Translations under genes and position numbers: made by a program
Assembly: GCA_025201705.1 (NCBI GenBank)
Contig: MU616815.1
Location: 1 to 39,657 of the forward strand
Length of the DNA stretch: 39,657 bases
Reading direction: 5' to 3'
Origin: Dissophora ornata
Taxonomy: Eukaryota; Mortierellomycota; Mortierellomycetes; Mortierellales; Mortierellaceae
In this document: piece after piece, positions 14,301 to 25,371 of the stretch
How positions within the stretch are numbered: position 1 is the stretch's first letter
Layout: each line of letters starts with the position of its first letter
Notes under the pieces: model-generated
The model's input: only the letters and a program-made list of their open reading frames with translations
The model's database searches: none
What the model was told of the DNA's origin: nothing

Positions 14301-15225
14301 TGGATCTCCCCGGCCAGCGACCTTTTCGGCGTTCGAGAACGTTCTTGGACCTTTGCAACAGCAGCAAAAGACGCTTCGACATGCGGCATCACAGCCGAAT
14401 ATGTTGAGCCGGTCGAGCAACTCTGTTCTAAGACGACGAAGATCAGCATCACCAGATGAGGTTGCATTCGGGTCGTCCAAGAAGCGTCGCGCGGACTCGG
14501 TTTCGGGGTCGCGAGATGGGGACGATGATTGTAATGTGACTCCGAATGCATCTGCAGCGGTGGCTGAAGCGGCGGCGGCTGCGGTAGTAGCAGCTGCAGC
14601 GAATGCGGCCCGCCAGCAACAAAGCAATGTCAGCTTGACCTCACCTTCAGGTCTACATCTCGTAGGTTTGGACTACACTGCGGAAAGGAAGTTGGATGTG
14701 TCGAAGGAGACTGGTCTCGGACTAGGTGTTCGAGTGCCTCCTGCTGCGGGAGGTGAGCCCCCGACGGTCGCGGCACTGAAGGTGGCCAAAGCTTCTTCGT
14801 ATGTGCCACTAGAGGATCAAAACGAGCTGGGAATCGACTATTCGTTGTTTACGAGGGTCGAGACTGCGGGATGGAGGATCTTGATCCCACCCAATGTTGT
14901 GGCTTCGTTCAGGTCTGAGGACTTCGGGTTGATATTGAAGCCCAAGTTGAGTGATACTGCTCCGGCGGCTGTGCCTGTTGTTGAGGATAGAGAAGATAAG
15001 GAGATCAAATCTGAGGCTATTACGCAAATTGAGCACAGTGAAGTAGCAATAGAAGAGAATGGCGAGAACGAGAAGGAGGATGAGAACATGGCGGAGGATA
15101 TCACCACGGCTGATAAGACCGAGCCAGCATCAGACAAGCAGACCGAAATTGCTGTGCCAGAAATGACAGTACCCAAGGATGTCACAGGGACAGAAGGGGA
15201 GATGGACGAACTGGAGGATGAGTAA
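11346..15225 (+). CDS. Large Gln/Ser-rich protein with a zinc-ribbon-like motif, probable transcriptional regulator
   Basis: Exons 11346-12186, 12294-13865 and 13991-15225 join in phase to 1215 residues. The ATG at 11346 (CATCAACATG) is the first in frame. Residues about 252-303 hold the only clear domain-like part: a helix (EETIALFKQYRNLIP), then CAKC (265-268), NTIQRDG, NLRFKC (Cys288) and ICNKSYS (Cys298). This resembles bacterial InsA-type zinc ribbons (CxxC, then a basic strand, then RYKCxxC), but the second pair is spread as C-x9-C. The first intron falls inside the motif. The middle (about 320-800) is disordered with Q runs and many RRxS/SxP sites. After that come a basic RRRRSASP and KKRR region (possible nuclear signal), an Ala-rich run, a conserved-looking block (DYSLFTRVETAGWRILIPP), and an acidic tail. 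Nuclear regulation is inference from composition; I do not recognise the family. Confidence 0.8.
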
Positions 15226-18200
15226 GGAGAGCTCCGATTCGTTCGATGATGATCGCGTAAGCCAAGACACAGAAACAAATTATCAACGACAAACACGCCC
15301 CCTACCAACGACATAGTTCACCTACAACAATACCTAGCCCTTACTCCTCTCTCTATCTTTCCGCTGCATGTATATCCTACCCTCAACTCTAGCGCATCAT
15401 TTCCATTTTTGCATCTTGCATTTCAGTGACACTTGTTCCACTTCAATTTCGTTAATTCATTCAGCGTAGAACCATAAAGAAATTAGACTATGAAATCGTC
15501 ACTAGACAACGCGTCAGCTGTTGACGCGTCTTTCTCTTTAGAATATAACCCTTGCCAAGTACTGCTCTTGTTAGACTTGATCTGGGTCTAACCTCATAAG
15601 AGCCCTGAAAGGTAATGAAAAATATGATATTGTATCCGAGAGACTCTGTTTTACTGACAACGTAACACCTTGTCGTTGGCACCGCCTCGGTCATGCCCTG
15701 ACTGTTTTTTCTATAACTTTGCGTTTTTAGGTGATGTGATGGTATATGGTACTGTGCACTGCTCTTATTCACGTTCTCCGGATCCCTTCTCTTCAGTCGT
15801 CTCTCCAACTTTCACTTATTTCTCTCTTTTTTTTCCCCATTCTGTTGCAAGCGCAACAGTCCGTGGTTTAAATCCCTCAAAAAAAAGGCATGAGGCACAT
15901 TTTTCACCATTTACAGGAAGTAACGCTTTCCCTTCTCTTTTGGAGCAATCTCACGAAAGAATTCATATGTCTCGTTGACAAATTTACCCATTTCCTTGCG
16001 GTCTAGAGGCCCGGATTCCTATGGATCATGGAATCCTCTGGCAACTCACCATGTCCCTATTCCCAGACATCTCTGCTATGTTATCACAACACCTAATAAT
16101 ATAATGTAATACTTTAGGCTGCTTCCCCTCACTTCCTAGGCCAACTGTGTGACATGCAACATTCAACCGAGGGACGAGGAGAAGGGAGCAGGAGTTGACT
16201 TAAGTAGGGGGCAGAAGGGTGAAATGGACACACGTCGTTCTTACATAAGTTGAGATTCATGACTAACATGTCGCCGAATCGCACTGACTTCGGTCCCCTA
16301 ACACCACGACACCAGCAACAACATGTCCCTGCATCGGTTGAAACTTGGATGTTCAGCGGCGGCAAACCTCATTGTCGCACCGTCCCCGTGCTGGAGTTCA
16401 GGTCCTCAATTATACGACCTTTGAAATGCTCGAGTCATAGTGCTCGTCTTTTTTACCAACAACACACATAATCACTATGGGGGTAGGATCAGCAAATGCT
16501 TCGTCGGATATGAAGGCCAACATGAAATGAAAGCGACATAGCATGTATACGCCTCGCATTCAGATGTCCAAACCCAAACGTAGTTCTACATGCCGTGGTC
16601 AGATCCATCGCATAGTCGCATAGTTGTGTATATAGAACAAGGACGTGTTGCTATATGAACACGTAGAACGTTCGAAAGATCTCCACCCCTCTAGCACAAA
16701 GAAGAGCAGTGATGAAGAGTAAGGGATTTAGTTTTGGGTCTCTTGTAGCTCGACCGATGTGTTGCGTGTCTAAACTCTGAAGACACACTTGAATTGTCAG
16801 CGCTATTTCGAGAGTTCTTGGATTCATGGAACTCCTTATTTTCCCCTTTACAACCGCACTAAACGCCCGTATTTTACTTTGGTTCTCCTTGATAAACTTT
16901 AACCCCCATTCATTCATTTTTTTTTAACGATCCGTCGCCATCTGCAGTTTGGATTGCATACGCGTGAACACCCTCTTTTTTCCGCCCCCACAAGGCTTAT
17001 TCTGTTTTTCATTGAAAAATTCGGCATATAGCCAGAGTCTCTCTGTGAGTTCATACCTTCCAATGAACTAGATCTGAAAAAACGAAGGCATTGCATAGCA
17101 ATCTCTGAGGCATACAATAGCCCTGGCCGCTCTCGCAGGAAAGCTAAGGCAAAGGAAATGTTGTATTTTTCTGTACATACACACCAACTGACATTAAAAG
17201 GCAGCTCCGGCAGAACCAGACTGCACGTTGAACGATGATGACGAAGAATGATAGCGTCTGCGTATGCATTGGGACTACGAAAGTGTTGTACATGTAGTCA
17301 TGTAGCCCATGTAACAATGGGCGTTGAGCATCTGTACATCTCATTCTTTAGCTTCTAGTCGCATCTGCCCAGTTCCGGGGCAAATGAGAAACAGAGAGAG
17401 AAAAACATGGCACCCTACGCTCTGGCCTTAAGCGCCTCGCGTTCGGTAGCCATATCTCCTTCATTCAGCTGGTGAGCGAGTTGAAATGAGGCGTGGCGTG
17501 AAAATGAACGATGCGTACCGCTCTCTACGCACATATACATACCCAGTTTTCTTCTACGAGCGTAGTATTTGTACAAAAGCTAGCGGGGGTTGTGTCGGCG
17601 TTATCCAGCCCTTCTTTGGCTCTTGCTTATTGACTCTTCATACTTCCGCACAATAGCAAGAAGAAGGCAAGTGCCACTGGCCAAGCACTGGAACGGTCGG
17701 TCTCTCCGGCACGGCCGATCCACGGTCTGGCTTTTTTTTCCCCTGCGCGATTGTTCTTGTTGATCTGATACTCTTTTCTGCCTCCTTGAAAATCCTCAGT
17801 CGAACTTACCACGTCTATTGCTCGAGCAAAAAAATGGCCGTTCAATTGGACTTGGTCTATCTCTCCTAAGACTCTACTCACCCTTTTTTGCGCGCTCTCT
17901 CTCCCCGATGCAGCACACTATCCTGCATCGATCTCTCCACACACCACACCCCTCTGTTCCAAGGTTGTTTTGTTTTTCTCGCTCTCTATAATTTATGCAT
18001 GCCCATCCGTCTCTACTCTGGCCAAGGTCACGTTTCTCTACATGCGCATTTTCGCGCTTGGCCCATTGCTAAGCGCACATTATAAAAGGAATAACCATCC
18101 TTGATGTTCGGCAAAGACTCTTTCTCTTTTTCTTTCCCCCCGATCTTTCTTTCCCCCCGATCTTTCTTTCATTTGGCTTTACATTTTCTGTGAGCTGATT

Positions 18201-18635
18201 ACTGGAAAGCAACATAGAACCCCTTCCACCAGACAACCCCATTTTATGCCTCCCATTCTCCTCACATTGTACACCATCAGCGTTGATTGTCAGCTGAAGC
18301 AATCCTTTAAATATCGACCACACCATTGAGAACGATTATTATTTCATGGTGTTGGACGAAAGTCAACCATTTCCTACCACAATACCATCTAGAATATCGA
18401 CCAACACTCCTACCTTACGCAACACATTGCACCCTTTTCATAGATTCTCTTCAAATCCACAAGTCTTTCAACCAGGTTTCCCTCATTCCTTCCACTTTCC
18501 TATCTCATTTCCCGTGAGCACGTTGCTTTTCTTGGGATCGGGATTCTCCCCTCGCGGACTACGCCCAGCTCTATACCCTCCTCCCCTTAGCTACCCGCCA
18601 TATAGACACCCATTAATTCCGACAATTTCCTCACC
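15226..18635. other. 3.4-kb region without a convincing gene; right part is probable leader of the 7-TM gene
   Basis: No ORF here shows a recognisable domain or consistent splicing. The right end (about 17,900-18,635) is strongly pyrimidine-rich on the plus strand, and 18346 opens a Pro-rich 138-codon frame that overlaps the downstream start. I read it as leader DNA or an upstream ORF rather than a protein gene. A short direct duplication (CTTTCTTTCCCCCCGAT, two copies) lies at about 18130-18170. I looked for tRNA A and B boxes by eye and found none. Confidence 0.45.
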
Positions 18636-20265
18636 ATGTCCGCAGATCCAGAAGGTAAGGAAACACGCATTTTCTTCTCCGGCCCACTTTGCCCTTTCCA
18701 CATCACTTTCTCCTCGTCCCTTTCCTCATCTCACACATCCACAAGTAACTGGGGAGTCATAACAGCGACCTTCCAGACCCTGGGCTTTTGGAGCAAACAC
18801 TACGTTAAGATGAATGCATCCGACCACATGTTCAATCTCTGCTCCTCTTGTGAGAGCTTCAGCGAGATCCATGCCTGACACAAAGAAAGATTTTGCGCTT
18901 AGCTGTTAATCTATGCCGCCGCACGAACCAAACAAAAACCAGCGTGTGCTTGCTGCACTAATGGCGCGAAGGATAAAAATCGCATAAGCATCATCCATCT
19001 CACACCAAACCATCAATGCAAAAAAGCAAGAGCAATCATGCCATGTCTGCTTGTCTTTTATTAAGCTTCAGGGGCTAAAAAATTCATCTGCGAATAATAC
19101 ATAAACCATGCCCATGCATGATGGACGTTTCGTGGGACCTCCCTCCCCCCCTAGAACCTTTTCCGATTCTGCTCCCCCTCAATTTAATGTACTTCACTAA
19201 TGATGCTCTTACAAAAAAAATTATATTAACAGAGACGGCTTCGCTGTTCATTTCGCTGGCATGCATCTCTCTGATGTCGATGTTGTTCGGGCGCAAGACT
19301 GCAGGCACAAAGCTAAACGCCATTAATTATGCGCGAGGTCTTGTCATATCCCTCTATATCCTCTCATGGTCGTTCTCGCTGATCGCAGCTATGCTGGTGC
19401 AGACCAACGACTTCAACATTGTCTCGTGCACCATATCCGTATACTCCTGCATCGTGTTATACGCATGCAGTAAGATTATTATCTACCTCTTCTTGATGGA
19501 GAAGGTCTATGTCGTCACAGCGGTCGGCGCCACACGCGCGAATTTTATGGTAATAATAAGGGATCGCGTTTTTCTTTGTGTTTTCGCATTCCGCAACTCG
19601 CGTTACCTGATCAAAAAAAACACACAATTTTAACGCGATGATATTGTTTTCAGCTGTACCGAATCAACTTATCCCTCCTGATCCCGTACGTTGGCATCTT
19701 TGCCCTCATGATCTACTACCGCGTCTCCAAACTTGAAGACGACGGCCGATGCGAGATCGGTCTTCTTCCGCCTGCATCCGTGACCCTTATCCTCTACGAC
19801 ATCTTCATCTCCAGCTGGTTGACTGTGCTCTTTATCCGGCCCCTCTTGTCCTCTACTTCTCTTCTCCAAGGTCCTTCAAAGGGTAAACTCCGCGATATGG
19901 CCCGCCGTACCCTCGTGGGTTCCCTCGTTTCTTTGATGTCCAGCACCATCAACGTCTTTACGCTGGTACACTTCCAGGGTCAAGAACGCGGTTTGATCTG
20001 TTTGGCGTCTTGCACGGTCGACGTGACCCTGAATGCCATGGCTGTGCACTGGGCGACATCCCGTGGAAGTGCAAGATCTTCCGGTAGTAATGCCAGTACA
20101 GATAGGTCTTCAGCAGATCGAAGACATCATCGGTCCACGCAGATAACATCAGAGAAGCAGGTTGCACCGATGGAGAGCCATATCTCGGTCACGGTCGAGA
20201 GCTATGTAGAGCAATTTCATCAGCAGACGAGTATAGGCAGTAGTGGTAGCGCCCCAGGCCATTGA
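18636..20265 (+). CDS. Predicted seven-transmembrane protein (GPCR-like topology), 5' end unresolved
   Basis: Two exons are well supported: about 19233-19549 and 19654-20265 (GTAATA...TTTCAG intron, phase 0). They encode seven hydrophobic segments: SLFISLACISLMSMLF, GLVISLYILSWSFSLIAAML, a third ending IIIYLFLMEKVYVV, INLSLLIPYVGIFALMIYY, a fifth around LILYDIFISSWLTVLFI, LVGSLVSLMSSTINVFTLV, and ICLASCTVDVTLNAMAV. A hydrophilic Ser-rich tail of about 70 residues follows, as in many 7-TM receptors. Conserved-looking loops (KLEDDGRCEIGLLPP, LLQGPSKGKLRDMARRTL) suggest a lineage family, but I cannot name it. Upstream, ATG 18636 (CACCATG) and a GC-rich coding-like stretch at 18760-18875 (FWSKHYVKMNASDHMFNLCS) probably form the N-terminus, but I could not splice it in frame: every junction I tried creates a stop. 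A plasma-membrane location is inferred. Confidence 0.62.
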
Positions 20266-20541
20266 TTTTGGAGAGAATGAGAAAGAAAGATAGAAAAGTC
20301 CACGAGGGGGATTTCCCCTCGCGAACACTTGCACCCATCCATCATGTATTTTATTGTCACTTATTCAGCGCTCTTGCACCGGATATTAAAAGAGAAATAT
20401 GCAGCACGAACGAAACGTACACCCTATTGTCTTGCATCATCACTTTTCAATTAAAGGCACATAAGTCCGCTACTGGCAGCGGCAACATTAGTCCTCTCAA
20501 GGATCAGCTCAAGGCCATGGAGAAGCAGGAGGATGTAGCCG

Positions 20542-20549
20542 TATAAAAG
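20542..20549 (+). promoter_or_regulatory. TATA-like box upstream of the 24-bp repeat ORF
   Basis: TATAAAAG lies about 30 bases before an ATG at 20574 that opens the small repeat-encoded ORF. The spacing is short for a promoter with a leader, so this may be coincidence. Confidence 0.25.
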
Positions 20550-20581
20550 AAAAAGAGTATAGTCAAAGAATGAATGGCAAT

Positions 20582-20725
20582 CTTCACATTTCCCAACACC
20601 GCGATCTTCACATTTCTCAACACCACGGTCTTCACATTTCTCAACACCGCGGTCTTCACATTTCTCGACACCGCGGTCTTCACATTTCTCGATACCGCGG
20701 ATTTCACATTTCTCGACACCGCGGA
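20582..20725. repeat. 24-bp tandem repeat, six units
   Basis: Six head-to-tail units of the type CTTCACATTTCTC + GACACCGCGGT start at 20582, 20606, 20630, 20654, 20678 and 20702, with one to four differences between units. Because 24 is a multiple of three, frames stay open on both strands: plus strand FTFLDTAV-type octapeptides from an ATG at 20574 (60 codons), minus strand RGVEKCED-type octapeptides. Neither reading has independent support as a protein. Confidence 0.95.
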
Positions 20726-21490
20726 CTTCGACATCGATGACATGGATGAGTTGTAGGACAAGCTGGAGACACATGTACAAGATGAAATGCCAAGGAGGCA
20801 GCTGTTCAAAGCATTGGTGTCACGAAGGAGCCTTCCAGAGTACATCTGCAGTCATTGCAGGTAGTACTAAAGTCTTTGATCGAGTCCCCAAGTGTCGAGA
20901 AAACTGTGGACAAGGATTGGGTGAGGAAAACCGCATTCACTGGCAACGAATTTACCGACTATGAGCTCGAAGTCGCGCCTTCATCACGAACATTATTCGT
21001 CCATACGCACCGAAGAGGCAGCTCACACTAGCCATGTGCACCGACCCATTTTGCACGAAGTGTGTTGCCCCAGTCGTCAGTTTCGTCCTTACATAGCCTC
21101 CACTTTGGTACATTCCTTTGTGCAGCAGGGAGGGCATCAGCCTGGAGAGGGCGGGAAAATGAGAGCAGAACACGTCCACTATTGCGCCATTGAGATGAAC
21201 GTCCATGGCACTGTCAAATGTATCAACCCGGATTGCCCTTCATTCAAATGTGACTACACCATCAAACCCCGGAACGCACATACAGCAACGGCGATTTCCA
21301 TTGCTGGCGCAATAGCCCTGCTAAGCAGTCAACGAAAAGCAACACCTCCATTCTCTCGCAACTGGCACCCCATCCAACATCGCCAACACTTTTTTTTGTA
21401 CACAGCAGGCACTGAATTGATGTACAGGCATTCAAGCATTCAAACAATCAAAACACTGAGAGAAGATTTGTGGAATAGGGGGGAGTAGCA
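20726..21490 (+). pseudogene. Probable decayed coding region with a transposase-like zinc-knuckle C-terminus
   Basis: After the tandem repeat the plus-strand frame continues through a stop (TAG at about 20754) into coding-like sequence (DKLETHVQDEMPRRQLFKAL, EYICSHC), then breaks into other frames. At about 21200-21370 one frame reads VHGTVKCINPDCPSFKCDY followed by TIKPRNAHTATAISIAGA. A C-x4-C pair, another Cys, and then an R-[DN]-x-[NH]-A-like element next to a hydrophobic helix recall the end of the RuvC-like nuclease of TnpB/Fanzor-type proteins, where this element is normally RDxNA. Here the Asp position is Asn. Stops and frame breaks point to a pseudogene. Membership of a mobile element family is a guess from pattern only. 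Confidence 0.35.
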
Positions 21491-21638
21491 CAACAAAGGT
21501 CAGCTGGATCGGAAAGACACAGTTATTGTATTATGGATTATGTATAAACTCTTGGCCAGGACAAAAAAAAACTGCAAGGAACATCTCCTCAGTAAGGGAG
21601 ACAAAAATATAGGAGAAGGAAAAGTCAAGAAAACACGA

Positions 21639-22925
21639 TCATGCGGCAGTCGATGCCGAGGGAAGACTGATCATGGAAAGTGAGCGCAATGGCCATTGTC
21701 GTCGACGGCGGGCCGCGGCCTGTTCGTTATTGATGCTCTTATTATTTCTCTTGCTCTGGAACACAGTCGGGACCTTAAGAGCACTCATGATAGCCATTTT
21801 CAATGACCTCTTGATCTGCCTGGTGTTGTCGGTGTCGACGGAGGCAGCGTTGCCATTGTTGTCGCCGTGGTGGTTAGTGATTTCGATGTGGTCTCTGGTG
21901 ACGGTTTGGTTCCCTTCATTACAGGTGGCATTCGCGGGGTTGTGCAGAGGACTTTCCTCCTCACCCTCCATTGCCTCAGGTACAGGTCCTAAGGTCGGAG
22001 AGATTAGTGGAGATGTGAAGGTGTCGATATTCGGAAGTGAAACCATGCTCTTTGATCGAAACTGCCACTGCTGTTGTTTTTTCTTCTTGGAAAGCTCCAC
22101 TATTGGCGCATCATTGCGTGCAAGTGACGGTGTCGATCCAGATAGTAGAGAGGACGACGCGAAATGAGAGATTTGCTCCTTCATCTTGGTCCCAAACTGA
22201 TTCAACGATGCGGGGAGCGACGCTTTGCCAAGACGACCGCTGTTGCTTCGGCGACGCTGATCCCGCAGACATTCTTGACAGATGCGCTGCACATAGCCAA
22301 GTCCAAAGCACTCGTCGCAGGTCTTTCTGCCGTGGAAGCAAAATATGCAAGGCAATAAAGTGTCATCTGTTAGAGCCGTCGGAGACGTAGGTGCCGATGC
22401 TGAGGTTAAAGTGCGCTCTGCAGGGAGGGATACTACAGAGAGAGATATATCTCTCTTTGGGGAGGGCATTGTAGGCGTAGGTGTCAAAAGTGATCGCTGA
22501 GGGTGAGCCGACGGCAACGGGAGTTGATACGAGATCGAGATGGTCCTAGTTACAACGGGCGGATTCGGCGCAGCACTGTTGACCAATGAGGGATTGTCTG
22601 TCAACCGATTAGACAGAGTGATGGACTTTGATCGCCGCACCGCTGGTCCGGTCTGGAGACCCCTGCCTTGCGGCGAAGATGCCAGAGCAATAGAGCTTGA
22701 CGAAGACACGAGTGCAGAGGTGGACAATGAATATTTTTGCTGGTAATTGCCTCTTCCATGGTAGGAGTGTTGCTGGGGAAGACCTTGGCGGCTATTGGAA
22801 ATACGAGAGCCGGCTTGGCACATATCGCAGGCGACGGATCCCAGGCTACACATGGAGCACTTTTCCCGAGTAAATCCTCGGACGCATACGGGAGTACCGT
22901 TGGAACCGCAGGTTGTATGTGGCAT
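21639..22925 (-). CDS. Ser-rich protein with two cysteine clusters resembling DnaJ-type zinc knuckles
   Basis: Single open frame from ATG 22925 (MPHTTCGSNG), 428 residues; the frame is open further upstream only to a TTG. Near the N-terminus is one Cys cluster (CVRGFTREKCSMCSLG, then ACDMCQAG) and at about residue 192-220 a second one (CIFCFHGRKTCDECFGLGY, then ICQEC). The CxxC pairs with Gly-rich turns resemble the cysteine-rich repeats of DnaJ, but there is no J domain. The rest is Ser/Thr-rich and basic, with three similar phosphosite-like motifs: RRSKSITLS, FRSKSMVSLP and LRSLSMISLP. Zinc binding is likely from the pattern; the function is unknown. The gene lies head-to-tail with the next minus-strand gene, 326 bp apart. 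Confidence 0.72.
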   Translation of the reverse strand: MPHTTCGSNGTPVCVRGFTREKCSMCSLGSVACDMCQAGSRISNSRQGLPQQHSYHGRGNYQQKYSLSTSALVSSSSSIALASSPQGRGLQTGPAVRRSKSITLSNRLTDNPSLVNSAAPNPPVVTRTISISYQLPLPSAHPQRSLLTPTPTMPSPKRDISLSVVSLPAERTLTSASAPTSPTALTDDTLLPCIFCFHGRKTCDECFGLGYVQRICQECLRDQRRRSNSGRLGKASLPASLNQFGTKMKEQISHFASSSLLSGSTPSLARNDAPIVELSKKKKQQQWQFRSKSMVSLPNIDTFTSPLISPTLGPVPEAMEGEEESPLHNPANATCNEGNQTVTRDHIEITNHHGDNNGNAASVDTDNTRQIKRSLKMAIMSALKVPTVFQSKRNNKSINNEQAAARRRRQWPLRSLSMISLPSASTAA

Positions 22926-23251
22926 TATATGCGTCTTGTGCAATGGAAAATGGATAGGGATATCGGATAGTAGATGAGGCAACAACAACAGGAATGAAGC
23001 AATAAAAGCTGTCGGTGAGTGACAAACGCAGGGGTTTTATAGACCAGAACATCCAAGCACCTGTTTATCCTCAAATAGAGAGAGGAAATCCTTCCACAGA
23101 GAGGGCCAGCAGCAGATGAGACGATGGAAAACGTCTCTCTTTCAACAATCCTCGCATTGGTTCCTGTCAAAGGTCGCTCTAGGATCCTTATTTACATTAC
23201 ACATTTGGTTTTCATAATTCATATCTATTCGTCACCAACTTCACTCATCTT

Positions 23252-25018
23252 TCAAGTTCCCTGAGATTCTATGGAAACTGAAACGGACCGAGACGCTGAC
23301 ATTTTCGTGATGAGCCTTGGATCCCAAGGACCAAGAATACTGCTACTTCGTAATGAACGATGAAATCTCGCGGTGTGAGTCGTGTAGCTTTCGACTTTTT
23401 GCTCCTTGAATTTGTATCCGGGAGTATGCGAGGCTCCTCCTGAAAGCGGATCCATGAATGAGGGGGACTCTGCCACTTGTCGAAGAACAGGCGATGCCAA
23501 GGCCTGGGAGACCATTGGTGACATTAAGCATGTCGGGGGCTCTTGACACGATTGCAGGCTTTGCTGGATTTTCAGGATAAACTTTGAAGAAAGACGCGTT
23601 TCCCCTAAGTCTGGAATGGCACAGTCCGCCATGGAATGCGGCGTCACCAACAGAGATCTAGATACAAATGTAGCATCCATTGTGCTGGAAAAATCAAATT
23701 GTGGCAAGGGTTCGAAACAAGGCAGCGACGGAATACGAGGAATAGAAGAGGTGACCATGGGAGCTCTCTTAGGCGCGATAGGCGGTGCATTACTTGGAGG
23801 AGGTGGCAGGAGTTTTCGGCAACCTTTTTGGCGGGTGCGTTTCCTCACAGAGCACGATGTGCGGATATCTTATTAGAAAGAAAGAAAGAAAGAAAGCAAA
23901 CAGTGTGAGCACCGATACTTGCAGCCTTTTAGCAAAATAGCAAAATAGCGGCAACGAGCATGCGACGCGTATATATAAATGAACCCACCTTTGAGATCCA
24001 TCATGAGTGTTATCTTCCTCGACAAATCCTCAACGGTGCCACTAAGCCCTTCAATGGCCATCAGTAAATGGTCGTAGTTGGGATAATGTTGAATTTGTTT
24101 GGAAATGTCGCATCCGCCCTTGGATACAGATGAAACTCTCGACTTTGAACTTTCTCCATGTGCAAATGTCTTCAAGCCCGTGGGAGCTTTAACTGGGATG
24201 ACCCTCGCAACGACAAAATCGGCGTTTGAAGAATACTGCGGAACATGTACAGTACCAGGCGCCATTGAAGTCTCTTGCTTCATACTATCTGCATTCGTGC
24301 CATAGCTCATAAGAGAAGGTGGATTTGAGGTATCCAGCGGATATGTCGTGATGCCAGATGACGCTGTTGGTGGATGATCTAGCGTCGGATCTACTCTCTT
24401 CGTGTTAATGTTCAGAGGGCTGACGAAAGTCTCCGCTATGGGTTTTTTGACTATCCGAAACTGAAGCAGGGACCCTGGCGATTTTGTGGCATGAACGATG
24501 GATGCGCCGATTTTCTTGAGCGTTGTCATAGAACCCCTTGGAGACCAACCACAATCACCGCACTTGCGCCTGCTGGGTCGTGTATCATTCGATGTCGGGG
24601 ACCGCGGAGGAGCTTCTGTTTTCTGGCTCATACTCTGATCCATCGCAATTACTGGATGACACAATTCGCCTAGCACTCCAAGGTCTGGAGCAGAAGAAAC
24701 TCTATGTGTGAATATGCCCTGAGCTGGACCACCAGTCTGTGGTGCATTTGGGAGCACCGAGCTGTTCAATGAAAATGACGAATCTGAGATGGTGGTATCT
24801 CTTGCGAATGAAGAGGTGTTCAAACTTGGAACTGAATAATTCCCAAGAGCGTGCCCAAAGAAGTTTCTGGGACGTCTTTGGTGGGATTTGGCGGCGGGGA
24901 AGCGTGTTGAGCATGGATGTATGGGTGAGGATGAAGCATTAAACGGGAGCGTAGGTGTAGCTAGAGTAGAGGAGGAAGATGAAAATAAACTGGCCCAGCT
25001 GGAGGCTACCGTGCTCAT
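23252..25018 (-). CDS. Ser/Pro-rich protein of unknown function
   Basis: Exons 25018-23989 and 23868-23252 join in phase 1 (AAA G|GTGGGT ... ATAAG|AT) to 548 residues. The ATG at 25018 (MSTVASSWASLF) is the first in frame. The chain is low-complexity and Ser/Pro-rich, with one Cys-containing basic patch (RRKCGDCGWSPRGSMTTLKK), a short helix-like segment near the exon junction (YDHLLMAIEGLSGTVEDLSRKI) that could form a small coiled coil, and a basic start to exon 2 (RKRTRQKGCRK). No signal peptide or membrane span. HRVSSAPDLG and similar sites look like kinase or 14-3-3 targets. I do not recognise the family. Confidence 0.7.
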
Positions 25019-25371
25019 GGTAGAGAGATGGACTCGTGTGCGAATTAATTACACTTTAACGACGTGTATGGCGATAGAAGGATGGATATCGAAGCCTTGC
25101 GAGGAAAGGGTGTATTTATTGTCCAAAAGATGTGTCCGGCCCGGGGGTGGGGCACATGCATTCATAAACCATCCTACTGTCAGTCGCCCCGCCACTGTGG
25201 ATGACTTTGGTTGGTGCACGCGAGAATAGCACGACCCAGGTGTAGTGTTTAAAATAGGCTTCAGTCGCAGTGCCACGCGCACGAACCATTATTTATTTAC
25301 AGATCCCATTCTTTTGCCACCACATTTCCTCTCTCCTCTCCTTCCTTTCTTCCTACAGCATTGTTTCCACG
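25019..25371. promoter_or_regulatory. Divergent promoter region
   Basis: About 350 bp lie between the minus-strand gene starting at 25018 and the plus-strand gene starting near 25372. The right half (25300-25360) is a strong CT-rich stretch ending in TTCCTACAG, typical of a fungal leader. No clear TATA box for either side. Confidence 0.4.

Noticed and set aside
14286..14627. Minus-strand Ala/Thr-rich frame opposite the zinc-ribbon gene
   Set aside because: Antisense shadow of the Ala-coding run and surrounding exon.
15841..15890. tRNA-like B box (GTGGTTTAAATCCC)
   Set aside because: No A box, no cloverleaf pairing around it.
18346..18762. Pro-rich 138-codon ORF as a separate gene
   Set aside because: Composition matches a CT-rich leader and it overlaps the likely start of the 7-TM gene; at most an upstream ORF.
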